Shown here in pieces: positions 11,894 through 25,800 of a stretch of DNA of 64,000 nt (positions are counted from its first letter, which is position 1; the number at the start of each line of letters is the position of its first letter). The stretch is from positions 558,001-622,000 of the forward strand of contig NW_026570298.1 of the NCBI RefSeq assembly GCF_019649055.1, in the 5' to 3' direction. The notes beneath the pieces were generated by a model that did not search any database, was not told where the DNA came from, and saw only the letters and a list, made by a program, of their open reading frames with translations. A program made the translations under genes and the position numbers. Source of the DNA: Paramacrobiotus metropolitanus (taxonomy: Eukaryota > Tardigrada > Eutardigrada > Parachela > Macrobiotidae).

Positions 11894-13453
11894 TGGCGAC
11901 GCATCATTCTCATTTCGAAGCAGTATCCAGTTTTGGGACGTTGTGGTGTTAAATTTTGATAATATTAACTGTGAAAGGGTATTTGTCTTAATCTGTTTTT
12001 AACCCGGTTTGCTCAAGGAATTGTGTTGCTCAAGTGGAAATTCGTATCATGATTATAGCGAACGATCCTGCAGTAAAGTTGACAGTTCGTTGGTGACTTT
12101 TTTTGGAATAATTATTTCAAAACAACAGTAATAATATTTCGATAATAATTTTCTGGTTAGTTTTCGAATTAAATATTTAAGAAGGATAATATTTTTAAAT
12201 AATTATTTTTTGGTGATTTCCTGCAGTGACTGCTGTGTGAATACTTCATAGAATTACTTATCATTACACGGTGTTCATTAAAAACAGCGAACACATACTG
12301 GGAATATAGCGTAATCGACACGAATGGTGGATTAGAGTGCCGTGACGTGTTACGCGCGGTGGCGGATATATGGCAACGCGCAGAAGATGACGCTGTACAA
12401 CACCTTATCACCGGCACAAATGGCCGTTTTATCGCGCAACCGGAAGGAAGCGGCGACTGGCATTTTTCTTGCAAGGAATTTCCACTTTCCAGCATCCCGC
12501 TACTCGGGATGCGGATGACACAATCGGCGCGGAACACCGGCATTCCGTCCGCGTTTCTATTTACTACCATCGAGTGACGTTAGGCTAACGCGAAAACTAC
12601 ATTTCGGACAACAGCGACGTACGATCCTAATTTCAGGAAGGATCTGAGAAAAAATGTATTTTTTGGAATTATCTCACTGGAAGCGAGAAACAGAGAATGC
12701 GGTGCTTGTCTACAAGTACTCTTAAACATTGGCATTTAATTTGGCGAGCCAAGTTAACCATTTAAAATAAAAAATTACAATAATCCAGAAATAATTTGTA
12801 GAAAAAGTAAAGTAGACCAAACCATTGATATTAAGTTCGGTAGGCTTCACAAATCGGAATAAGGTTTCTAGGCTTTACCGTCAGCGTTTGCCACGTTATA
12901 ATTTTGTTGTCATGCGGAACTCCAAATATTGGTTAAAATTTAGCCGAGCGATAACTCATAATATTTCTCACTATTACTGTATATGCGTATAATAATAATT
13001 TTTTGAAAATTTCTTTCTTAATTCAAAATTTAGCGGCAATCAAGAAATTGAATTATTTAACAGAGATTTCGCTAGTTAATCATTCGCAGTAATGATAAAG
13101 ATATTTGTTCTGGGAGAAAATAAAGACTTTTAACAAAAACGTTTGTGCGAATTGTGAAAAAATAGAAAAACTAAATGCAGCAATATCAGCTACTTAACAG
13201 AATACCGGCAAACGCAACCAGGCGATGATTTTGGGGAATTTATTGAAAAAAGTAAAAGCCATGCCATTTGCCAGCGCCGCAGTGCAGTCCGTAATTGTTT
13301 TTACATCCGCAACACATCTCGCATGTAGCATCAAAAAAAAGGAAAGTATTGGCAAAACAAAGTGCTTCCGAACACGCAGGAGGGAGGGGACCGCACACCG
13401 ACCGGCGCGCATTCCCCGATAAAAACTCTGCCCACAACACCCTCCGTCGTCCA
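11894..13453. other. Convergent intergenic region between ADSL and PDAP1
   Basis: This holds both 3' ends. For PDAP1 a minus-strand AATAAA (TTTATT at 13239-13244) lies about 210 bases past the stop. The only sizeable coding-like stretch is 12287-12577, listed separately. The rest is AT-rich, with nothing I recognise. Confidence 0.55.
12287..12577 (+). CDS. Possible terminal exon or small ORF of unknown function
   Basis: After a candidate 3' splice site (AAAAACAG at about 12280-12287) the frame stays open for about 96 codons to TGA at 12575-12577. The composition is coding-like: GC-rich third positions and an ordered start 'NTYWEYSVIDTNGG' followed by 'DVLRAVADIWQRAEDD'. I recognise no domain. 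It could be an alternative last exon of ADSL, a separate small gene, or chance. There is no obvious in-frame ATG near its start, which favours an exon over a stand-alone gene. Confidence 0.25.
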   Translation, partial: ANTYWEYSVIDTNGGLECRDVLRAVADIWQRAEDDAVQHLITGTNGRFIAQPEGSGDWHFSCKEFPLSSIPLLGMRMTQSARNTGIPSAFLFTTIE

Positions 13454-15468
13454 TCACTTCTTGGCCGCTTTGGCGTCCCCGCCGGCCACTGCTGTCCCCG
13501 GCGCCGGGTCGTCCTTCTTCATGCTGGGCGTCGCCTCCACCTTGGTCACACGCGCCGCTTCCTTCACTGCAAGACGTACGAAAAAAGCTTGTTAATTCGT
13601 ATTACACCAAAATACATAAAAAAAACACTAAAATTTTCCCTCGGTATCGATTTTATACGGGTGCAGAAATTCCGGTGCACGGAGTAAACGATCATTTTTA
13701 AAAGTTCTGCGTAAATCAGAAACAAAAAAGGTTATGGAAAAACTAAACAAATCAACATTTTAAAAAATTTCTGCGGGAATTAAAATTCAGAAATAAAAAA
13801 GGATATGGAATAAAATATACAAATAAATACTGTAGAATATTAGGTCGTTTAGAAATTCCTAAGAAAATAAGGGAATAAATCATAAAATAAAAAAAAGATA
13901 TACATTTTGTGTTGTATATCCCATTTAGGATATACAATAAAAATTAATAAATTCAGTCAAGAATAACTTGCGGGAAAAAAGTAAAAAGGCCAAAGATCTG
14001 ACTAATGATGAGTGACGCAGATGAGTAATAATCCCGATTATTGGGTGCGTGAATGGAATAACCAAGAGCCTTTTGCCATTATGCCAACAGAAATCCAGCG
14101 GATTTCAATGAAGCGTCATGATGGAAATCAGGGTAATTTTTTTAAAAGTTAACTGCGAGTCTGTGATACCTTTGGCTTCGGCTTCCCGACGTTTGGCCGC
14201 CTGCTCGCGCTCCTGCCGGATGAGCGCCAGTCGGGCCAGATCGGCGCGGGCCTGCTCCGTTTTGCCCTCGGCGCGTAATTTCTCCTGCAGCTGACGGTTC
14301 TTCTCCTTCTCAATCTCCTCCCTAAACCCAACCAGCACAAATATAACATTTTAATGAAATTATTAACATCGAAAATGCACGAAAAATAATTCAAATAAAT
14401 CCAATGAATCCAACGGTGGCAGCAAAAAAATACGCTGCCAGAAAATAAAAACGCCACTATTTCTGATAAAATAAAAACAATACCATCTGGAAATAATAAT
14501 TATATTATATATGATTACTTGCGGTATTTAAATATTTTTTTGAATTATTTCCGAATAAAAGAATAAAAAATCCACTATTATACTGAATATTATTTACGAA
14601 TAAAAAACGCACCGTTCACGGCGACTTAATTGGGGCGCCGCGCTCTCCAGCGTGATATCGGCGATCTTCTTGGATTTGGCCACGACACGGTTGGGATTCT
14701 CGATCTCAATCAGGCCTTCCACTCCCTTCGTTTTCTACACGCACCGCCAAACAATTAACCTCCCGGAAGCAGCGTCACACGATTGCGGAAAAATCAATAA
14801 AAAGAGTAGAGACACAAACAGGCCACCAATGCATAACTCCCTGTACTATGTAGGCGATAGCGAGTTCATTCACACCGGGAAGTGCCTTGACCCGCCAAGA
14901 TTAACAGGCACCAGGCACAAATCAGCAGCTATCTTTATTTGCGGAACATTCCACGCCGTTTCCAACATTCCAAACTTTCCCTCCCAAAGATTTACGTAAG
15001 AAAAATAATTTTAAAAATTTTACCTCGTCTTCATCGTCGGAATCGGATGAGCTGGACGATCCGCTGCTGTCCGAACTGGACTCCGATCCGGATTTCTTCT
15101 CTTCGTTCTCCTCACGATGCTGTCAAATTTGTTCAGAATAAAAACAGTGGCAAACACTATGAACGTGTAGGAATGTGTTAAAACAACGCACTTGTCGTCC
15201 GGATAATCGCTCCTCCTCCAGACGGGCCGCATCGGCCGCCAGCTCCTCGGGCGAGGTGAAATGGCGCGCCTTCCCCTTCTGCGTACCCTTCTTGGCTCCT
15301 CGCTGGGCCTTCACCACCGCCGCGGGTTTCGGGCCTTCTCGATTGCCTACAAATCATCCCCACAGTGTAATGCACACGCAGAATAATTTTTGCGAATTTT
15401 TCTGACCACGGAGCACCAGGTTATGGAAACATTTTGGGATAAATTCAGCAAAAAATACCTTTGGGCAT
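13454..15468 (-). CDS. PDAP1: PDAP1, 28 kDa heat- and acid-stable phosphoprotein homolog
   Basis: Six exons, read from the right: 15459-15468 (only ATGCCCAAAG), 15192-15346, 15024-15119, 14613-14734, 14170-14321 and 13454-13566. Every junction is GT-AG, phases agree, and the 648 nt give 215 aa. The order matches the PDGF-A-associated protein family: a basic Lys/Gly N-terminus, '[11 protein letters not shown]', an acidic Ser/Asp/Glu tract at about residues 65-87, the family core '[15 protein letters not shown]', then a charged helix '[18 protein letters not shown]' matching human 'GKTEQAKADLARLAIIRK'. Family members are small phosphoproteins whose biochemical role is poorly defined, with links to mRNA binding and PDGF signalling. 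The C-terminus (Pro/Ala/Gly/Lys rich) differs from vertebrates. The four-codon first exon would be missed by most gene finders. Confidence 0.93.
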
Positions 15469-16873
15469 TATAAACTCTCCTCGGAAAATAAAAAAGTATG
15501 AATTAACGAGATCGGGAATCAAGTTGCCACTGGAACGATTGAGTACAGAAAATTTCTCAAAAAAGAATAATTTGGGAATAAGTCAATAACTTGTAAAAAG
15601 TCAAGGTTTGTGTCACTGCGTGAAAGGGAAATAACTGCGAAATGAAATTGCTGGAAATTAGGAATGACTCTTGGAGAAATGGCAACAAATCGAGGTTTGG
15701 GTAAATGAGTCACACAAGCCTGCAGCTTCCGCTTTATTGCGGATGTGACTGCCATTTCCAGCAGCGGGCCGGAAATTGGAATACGGTGGGGTGGCCAGCC
15801 GCCAGCGGCCGCCAGCCAGCGTGTGGGCGCTCACTGTGCTGGCAAATGGGCATTCGCACGGCGGTGTGGGTATTTCGGATTCTTTTTATTTTCCTGCGAT
15901 TTTTTCTCATAGTAGAAGTTGATAAATTAAGGATTAAAATGTCCCACAGGCTACAGCGGACTATACGATGACATTGTCCACTTCCAGTGCCCACACAGCA
16001 CACTGAGGACAGTCGTAAACCAAGACCATCGTCGCCGGCCAATTCCATTTTAACCGTAATAATTGAGTCTTGATATCGTTATCGTGGTTTGGAATTAAAG
16101 TGCATTAACGGAATTCCATTTTCCCGTCCGGTAATGGAAAACGACTCACAGCGGCTAAAACAGCGGACGGCGTCACGGCGATGACCGATGAATTTCCAAT
16201 GATTTTATTTTTTTAAGCCTGAGTGTTTCGACATGGAAGAGTTTTTTTGTTCGCCGTCGTTTGCGTTAATTTTGAATATTTTTGTAGCTGTTTGAATATT
16301 TTTTGAATATTTGAATACTGAATATATGGAATACTGTTTTTTGAATATTTTTTGTATTTTCAATATTTTGTCAGATCGTAGCATAAAAACCGGTTTTTCA
16401 ATTAACAATCCCAAACATCCATGAACTATCATTTTTATAATTTTTTTATATTCACAAATCAAGAGTTGACCATTTCACGGACACAATAAATCCAATTGTA
16501 CTACCATCCATTTTCTATAAACACAAAATTTCTTCGTTGTAAACCGAAGGCACGCATCGTCCACCCAAGAAGCGAAAAAAAACAACCACAAAAAAACTCT
16601 GCTACGAAAAAAATCCTCTACAATTCCCAAAAAAATCCGGCAGTATACGGCATCATTGAGTAAAAAAAAACGCAATAAATGGCATACAAAAAAAGGCAGA
16701 GGAAGCAGTACAAAAAAATGCAAGGAAAAGGAAAATCTCATTTTCCACCCAAATAGTCACATCGTTTGAGCATGGAAGAAAAATACCTATACACAAGAAT
16801 AATCAACCAACAAAAAAATGCACAAAAAACCCCATTTCTTTGGTCCACCAACAAAACAATCCACAAATCAGCG

Positions 16874-19800
16874 TCACGCATCAAAGGTCATCAGATTCGG
16901 CTCGCTCTCGCTCTTCCCAATGGCGCCGCGGAAATACTTGACCCATTCCCGGAACTCCGTCACCGTCCGCGTGCGGAACTTGAAGACGAACGCGTTGTCC
17001 GCCGAGCGCAGCGTGAATTCCCCTTCCGGCTGTTTCTTCCGGTTCTTCCCGTCGCTGTCCACCGGATCCTTGCGGATTAACAACCGCCACTGCGTAATCA
17101 CGTGCACACTGCTGGGGACGGCCTGAAAATGCTGGCGTTCGGTGCAGCGTAGTAGGCCGTGTTTGGGCTTGAAGGTGATGAGATGGACGCCCCACACGGC
17201 CATCCAGTAGCGCTTCCAGCGCGGTAGGAAGAGGAAACGGGACTCTTTTAAAATGGATTTGCGCTCGATGACGGACTGGAAGGTGAAGTAGTGTTGGAGC
17301 GAGCCTAACGTGGTCAGCGAGCTGGAGTAGGAGGTGCTAGAGTCCGACAGGCTCAGACGGAAGGAGTTCTGCGCCGAGGATTCGTCCATCGGTACATCCT
17401 ACGCAGAGACAATTACATTTACAATAAACTCAGATTTTTTTCCATGTTTACATTTTTTACATTTATTTATTTTTCTGAATTATAATATTTTTATTTTATA
17501 AAAAACGCAGCAAAGGTGTTGACAAAAAACGCTATTTTGCAAACAATTATTCTGAATTATATGATTCTGGCTCAGGCGGAGGGAGCTCTGCGCCGAGGAT
17601 TAATCCATCGGTACATTCTACTGAAAAAGGCATTTATCCGACTTTTTGTCACATTTGGGGTTATTTATTTTCTGTTTTTATTCTATAAAAAATATAATAA
17701 CATTCCTGCACCCAAATACTGCAACGGCCTAATCGCAAACAAAATAACAGAAACACAACACAACAGAAAATAAGCGCAATTATAATAACTGACAGGCTGA
17801 TGCCAGCCGAATAACATTCTGAAACACAGAAAACTGAAACACGAAAAATTAAAACTGCAAATAATAGATAATTAATTTTTCTAATCATTCACAATACAAA
17901 CAAAACCGTTGACTACTAGCACGCACTACGCAGTACACGATTTGTAATCTAATCCAACCACTAGGAATTAGTTCAAATTACCCACCACAAAAAGTCACAA
18001 AGACCAGCTACACGGTCGTCAGTGCATGCGATATAAGAAACTGACAATCCCACAAAAAAAAATAAAGAAAACCATATTTTTGCAATACTGAAAGGCTTCT
18101 TAACCAAATTTCGCTATCTAGCCGCAAGGCCGGGAAACGGCTGTATTGAATCTGTCAGCCGTTACACTACGATACCAATCGCTTCATGTAACGCACCATG
18201 AAACTTGGTGCAACAGCGGTTAATACAAAAATATTTCTTTTATTCCGATTTAATCCTCACCTCAATCAGACTGTCATCAATCAGGTTGACCTTCTCCGCA
18301 TCGGCCTCCTCCTCGTCCAGACATCGTTCCCCCTTCTCCTCCCCTTTCCCCTCCCCGCCGACCGTCGTCTCCCGTTCCGGCTCCAGCTGGCGTGACCGTT
18401 TGATGTTCTCTTCATCCACGAAGCGCTGCAGTTCGTCCAGATAGCGCAGACTGTTGAGGTAGTCGCCCGCGGGCGGACGCTGCTCCAGGAAGCCGTAGTT
18501 GGAGCGGGCGAAGAGCTCGAAGACGCGGCCCTCGATGGCCGCCATGCGCCGGTCGCGCTCCGCCGGGTTGCTGTAGGCGTGGTAGGCGTGGATTAGATCC
18601 GTCTTGTAGAAGCCTGTCGATAGAGAAAGAGGATAATCAACATGTTGACAGCGGCAGAATACGTGGATTTAACCGCGTGTTTCGCGGAATCATCACGATT
18701 TAATCACCCACCCAGGCGACCAAAGGAATCTGCTAATTATCCACTCGACATACGTATGTAGTTGATGCCGTTAGAGTAGTCTTCGCCGAAATATTATCTT
18801 AGGAATTTATAATTATTCGTTCATTTTTATTGGTTTTCTGTTTTCATTTTTATTGCATTTTCTACCTTCATATCCTTGCTTTTATAATTCCTATTAAGAA
18901 AACTAATCCACAACAATCAGAAATATTTTTCTTATACTTGTCAATATTTGTTCAGTAAAAACAAAAACAATTTTCAGCCGTGTGAATATTTATCTGATAA
19001 TGCAAGATCAAACTTGAAAAAATTGTTTTTGGTTTTAATCTTTTCATAAACATTTTGTACTTTAATTTTTTGACTTAAAATAAAAGAAAAAATTTTAGCA
19101 GCAGATGTCATAAATAAACCTTGAAAATAGACGTAGTTAATTTAAATATTTTCCTCGATGCTGTTGCCGTCGAAATTAATTTACAGAGGTGATCGTTAAT
19201 TAGCGAATGTGGCGCAAAATGCGAATTTATTATGTACATTAATGATGCAAAAGCAGCCACCACAAGCAGTTATTAATATCAAAATTTAAATAGCACAACG
19301 TGCGCATAGAAAAATTTTACACCGGAATTAACTAACCGGAGGCAAAAGGGGCTAATACATTTTCAAATCTGACTAATCGAAAATTCACACGACTACATAT
19401 GATGGGAGAAAATCCAATTGATTACTGCTGCAACGGCTATCAAAATTCAGAATTGCTAAAGAGACACGATCAGATAGGTGAAAGAGCGCAGCCGACAGAA
19501 TCCAATTTCAAAAGCGTCTGTCTCGGCACAGTCACACACTGAATCACTCGGTTCACTCTTGTGAACGGCGATCGTGTATCAATAGGAGCAAGCACGCATG
19601 GTATGCACGGATTATAATCGGACATAATAGCCGATTCTTGGCAATAACACAAAGCCGGCGCACAAACGGATAAACGACGGCCTTAAATAACACCATCAGG
19701 TTATGAAAAGCTACACTGTCGTCAAATGATAATTCAATTCCAGCAATTAAATTACTCTATAAAAATCATTTTTGATTTTATGCCTCATCTGGAATTGCAG

Positions 19801-22800
19801 CGAAAATTACACCTAATTTACTATTGAATTTCTCTTTTAATCAAAAACGCTTTTATAATTTTTCACAAAGTAGCATAATTTAACCGTTCCACTGTAACTG
19901 AATTTTATGGAATTAAATTATTCTTGAAATTAATTTTAACCCGTTTTTATTATCGGTAGAATATTCCAATTACTTATTTTACTGATTTTCTTTTTAATCC
20001 GAAACAATTTTTCAGTGTACGTAATTTCAAAACCACTTGTCCCATATTTCTCCTACGCACAGCTACGTAATCATTCAGTGCTCTGTAAATTAATTTTGCC
20101 AATTAAAATAATCTTGCCAGGAATTCTGAGCAATTTTATTACCGGAAAAAAATCGCAAATAATTCACTCATTTTTCTTTTTAATCCGAAATAATTTTCCA
20201 GTTTAAGTAATCTTCAAAAACACCTGTTCAGGTGTTCTACGCACAGCTACACAATCATTCAGTGCTCCGTAATTTTAATTTCGTAAATTAGATTAATCTA
20301 GCCAGCAATTTTGACCCAATTTTTATTGCAGGCGAAAAATTGCAATTAATTTAACTAATTATCGTATTATTCTTCGTTTTATTTCGTACTAATTCGAAAA
20401 AATTTTCCAGTTTAAGTCGTTTTCAAAAATGCCTGTCCTTTTGGCTTTTTTTAACGCACAGCACCGCAGTCATTCAGCACTTTCTGTTATTTAATTTCAC
20501 CAAATTAAATTAATCGAGCCAGGAATTTTGACCCAATTTTTCCTGCCGGCGAAAAAATTGCCATTAATTTTCCCTTTTTAATCGAAAGTTCGAAATGCAC
20601 CCAGCCTTTCTTCTGTGTCAATCAGGAGACAAATGTGTCAGACAGCCGAGAGAATGCGTGTTGTCACGGTGGAGATTGGCTTACCTTGGTCTGTGCAGCG
20701 TTTATTCAACAGTCGAGTGTCAATAGAGCAATCTCGAGAATTTAAAGTGCCTGCTGTGGAGTGTCAGGTCGTCCCTACCGATTTATTTCTCTCTTTCACT
20801 CCTGGCTACACAAATGTACACAGGCAAATAAATCATCCATGCGACATAACAGCGGAATCTCGAGTGCCAAATGGCTTTATCCCCGGTTGACACACGGTAC
20901 ACGTGGCCAATTCAACGGGGCCGATTTTCCACTGCACACTCGCCAGCACTTGACATACCTCGGTGTGCCACAACAAACGTTGCAAGTTGTCGCAAATATT
21001 CCGGCTTTTGAAACAGTATTGACACGGAGGAAAAATCAGTATTTTCTTTGGAATATTTTTTACATAGCACTCAACTAAATATTAGGATTTACTACTTCCG
21101 TTGCGGCGCTGACATTACCGGAAAATTCACTTAAAGAATAAACCGCAGTTGTTCAAGCAAAAAACCTGCGTTCTAACGACGCAAATGAAAACCATAAATT
21201 AAGCGATAAAAACTGCAACAAAATAACCGGCAGAAATTTTATCACCTAAAATTCAACGTATCTAACACTAATTTATTAATAAAAATCCCATACAAGTACA
21301 ATAAGTGTACCAAGAAATGTTTCTTGAAGCAAATAAAATCAGTAGCGGCAAGATGAACTTGCACGCGTAAAGCGATCATCGGAAAGCGAGAAAAAATGGG
21401 AAAGCGTAAAATTCCATAAAAAATCCACTTTTGTATTTTTTTGCGAATTCATTATCGGCTAAAATTCTTTAAAAAAATCCGCTGAAATTTTTCAAAAACC
21501 ATTCAAGTAAAATTATTAACGTGAAGAAAAAACGCAGAAGAAAACTGAAAAAAAACTGATCGTAGCAAAATAAAGCAACGCACCCAGCAGCAAACACTCA
21601 ATTCGGGAAGAAATCAATAATTTGAGAAAAATTCAACAAACCCTCAAAGAATCAGCAAACTATCATCGCAAATGAGTCTGGGCAATTTCGGAAAAAAATA
21701 CCACTTAATGCAACCCAATCCCTCCAAAATAACCCCAATCATCCGCCACCGACACCGATCCCCCGTGAAAACATTGACACAACCCAGAACGCGGCGCTCA
21801 AGTGGCTTATTTAAGTCTCAACCCTATTCCTCTTCAAAATCTCCATTTTCCCCCGTTACCCCCCACCCACCCCCTGACCCACATCATTCTACGTCTTCCC
21901 TTACCGATATGCGGGATGCGCGGATACCCGGCGCTCTCCTGGTACTCCCGGAAGGCGCGCCAATTCCCCTCGGAGCAGAAGACGCGGCCCAGTTGCTGCC
22001 ACACCAGCCGGTCGCGTTTGGCCAGCGCCTGGTGGGAGAGTGATAAACGGGCGATGGGACAGGACTCCAGGGCGGCGAAGATGGCGTAGCTGCTGTGGAA
22101 GTTGTTCAGCTCGAACAGCCGCGCCGCCAACCGGACAAAATGGCCCATGACGTCGGCGCGCTGACGCGGTGTCTGTCAAAAAACAACATGTTAACATGTG
22201 TCAATAAAAACAACATGTTAACATGTGTCAATATTCTACTAATTTTTTATGAATATTTTACTGACATTTTGTAAATACTTTATTGGTATTTCATCAATGA
22301 TTTTATTTTTAATTATTATTTTATCAATTTTTTATTGACATTTTAATGACATTTTACAAATAATTTATCGGTATTTTAATTATACCTTTTTCACTGCAAA
22401 TTTATTCGCATTTAGATTTCACACTATTTCTAAATCTGATCATAACTGATACTGAAACTGGCATTCTATTCCATTTTATCGACATTTTACCATACGCTTC
22501 ACTGTCAAACGCTTCACATTTTACAAACGACTCATTTAGGCATTTATTCATGTTCATTTCCCTTTATTACTGTTTGAATTTAAGTTGGTAATTCTTTTAA
22601 TTTTTTTCTGACCACAAACTGTTTCTTGATTCTATCCAGTTTCAAATTATGTTGTATTGGTAATTTATCAACATTTTATTTTCATTTTTATTTATTCTAG
22701 TATTTATATTTAAATTTTTAAATCAAATTCGCCGACATTAAGTTCAATTTTACTGATAATTATTATTATTCGATTTTTGTTCACATATGTATGCTTCCAT

Positions 22801-25800
22801 TCGAAATTTGTTGTCGACTATGTCGACTGAAAACGAAAACATGTGAAGATGTTGTCACGTAATCGCGGCAGACAAACAGATGCCAGCCGGCTGTCATGTG
22901 TGCGTTGGTGAAGGTGTGTGCAAAGAATGCGGTCAGCGGCAGAGCGGCTACTCGCCCGGCTATGTCAACAACAGTGGAATGATGGGGTTTGTTATCGGTT
23001 GAAGTTATGCAAAAAAACTCGCCAGCTGTGCGTTTTAGATAACCGGGCCTGATAAAATAAATACGCGCTACTGCTCTGCTCGACTAACAGTTACGCGAGA
23101 CCTCTCACAAAGAATTTATTTTGTCACAAGTTACAAGGAAAATTCGCATCAATTACTGTTTTAGCGGTTTGACCCACTTTTTCCAATAACCGGTGCAACT
23201 TTAAATTTTTTGAGAGTAAAATTCAAAACTAACTCATCAAAATTAAATAAGCCCCATTTAATTTGGGAAATAATCGCATGACTTATTTTTAAAATTAAAA
23301 TTCATCCAAATTAATTAAGCACCATTTAATTTAGAAAAAATATTCGTAATTCGTAGGATTCATTTTAAAAAATTTAAATCATCAAAATTAAATAAGGACC
23401 ACTATTTAGAAAAACAATAATCGTATGGATGGTATGATTCATTTTTAAAATTTAATTCATTAAAATTAAATAATGACCATTTAATTTAGAAAAAATAATC
23501 GTATGATTTATTTTTAAAAAGAAATTAACTGGAAAACTTCCCGCCGGAAAACTGCATTTTTTATTACATATTTATGTGTATTAAAATCTATTTTAAAGTC
23601 TAAACTGGGCACAAGACTTGGAAACCCATCCTTCAGTGAAATCAAGACGTTTACAGAATATCTGAATGATAAACTTCCCGGAAACGCTGGCCATCATGTA
23701 AATTTCAATGAAATCTAACCCGAGTAATCTCGAATAGCCATCACTATCACGTTCCACCGAATACCCAACCCAACAAAATATTTACTAGAAAATTCATCCC
23801 CCCGATAAAGCTGTCCGCCACAGTGCGGTCCAAACTCCAAAGTGCCCATCCTCAAACCGCCTGATATGCACCGGATAGTGCAGTATTATGCATGCAAAGT
23901 GCTCCGTGTACTGTACACAAAATCAACAACCGATAATCGCTGCCACTTTAGACACACCACTCGTGCATTTTCCATAAAAAACGGCATTTCATTTAAACTG
24001 TCATACTTCAAAATAAAATAAACAAAATTCAGTGATTTAAATATGAATTATTTTAAATCGTTTATATGACACGCATACAGTGAATTCTAAAAATAAATTA
24101 AATACAAATTAAATGATTTAAATATAAAATTTTCTAAATCATACACATACAGTAAAGCGTTGGTGGGCTGGCGATAGAAATGCCATTTAATTAAAATAAT
24201 TAATTTTCAATAACCCCCTTTTTAAAATCAAGTACATAATAAAAAGAAAATTTAATATGGAATTATTTTAGACTAAAATTAATAAAGACGTAACTCGAAA
24301 TTATTCTGCATCATTTAAATGACACGAACAAAGTACACAGTCACGAATTTTCGATCAAATGCAATTCAAATCAAATAATTTTAATTACGGCGCTTTAAAC
24401 GTACTGAAAAATTTAACTGAAAAAATTTCGGCCAGAAAAGTTAAACGAAATAAATTCTAAATTAAAATTAAATTATTTGAAATCAAGAGAGAAAGCGAAT
24501 TCCGATGAACGCACAGTTACACACTAACTGCACGCCTTAATTTAAAATGATTTTAAATACTATATCTTTATTTCAGTGAATTAAATTGTGATTTAAATGT
24601 AAGAAGAATTCCAATTATTTTAATAAGTAGAAGGATTCAAATTCAGGCGAAATAATAAGGATAAACACGTTACCTCACAGCGGAGTATTTCCTGCACCGT
24701 CCACTGGCCGTCGTAATTGAAGCGGCGGGTGATCTCGTTGACGCGCTGCGCCTGCGCGGTGTGCTTCAGGCGGGGATTGTACCAGGTCAGGGCTTTCAGG
24801 TCGCACGCCTGCAGATGCTGGAAGAGGCCGTGCGCGATCAGCGTCAGCTCCGACGCCAGCTCCTCCACCTTCCAACGCAGGACCCCCTCGGCCCTCTCCA
24901 CGGGACTGCCGGAAGGGGGCCGCGCGGCGGGGGGCGGGGAGCCCGGGGGGGACATGTCAGGCTGCTCGTCCACCAGCATCGATCTATTTCAGCGGAAGGA
25001 TCGATCATAAATATGGAGCAGAAATAATTGCACAATCTGGTGCAATTTTATGTGCAGCTGCTGCTCCAAATCGCACAGGATTTTATAATGCCAAATTGCC
25101 AATTAACGGCCAAAATTGTAGCCCTTACGGCTAAAATTAATTTGAATAAATAGCGCTACTGCAACTGCAAATTACAAAAGTTTGAACAGTAATTGAAATA
25201 GAACCAAAGTAAGAAAAAATTGCGAAATAATGGAGAAAATAAAATAAATACGCGTACGGAACTGATCGCGAATTAAACAGGCTACGTAAGATTGTAAGCG
25301 GTAAGATTGTAAGCGGTAAGAACATTAAAAATTAATCTCATCCCAGTTCCCAATAATCCATTAAGATAAAATCATCTTAAAAATGCCGAAAAATTGTAAA
25401 AAATTAATACGATTTTGCAAAAAATAAATGCTGCAATATTTAAAAAAAATCACACATAAATCAGAAAAAATATTGCAGAAGATGCACAGCGACCAGCAGT
25501 GCAGCCGTGCGGCCGAGAAAGCGAAAAAAAACGAACCTGAATTAAATTTATTTACTGAAATATTGAAGGACTCTACCGATAACCAGAAAACAGGCTGTAA
25601 ATACTAATAATTTATTGACGCAATAAAAAATAAAAAAAATAAAATCGTTGCTTTCCTGTTCCCGCTGCTGTATTAGCACACACAGCGGAAAAATGTTTAC
25701 GGGAAAGTCAGGAATTTAACGAAACGACGACAGACAAATTCCATGAGAATGGTGTCAGGCACGTGAAAACGGGGATTAAGTCATTAAGATTCTAAGACCA

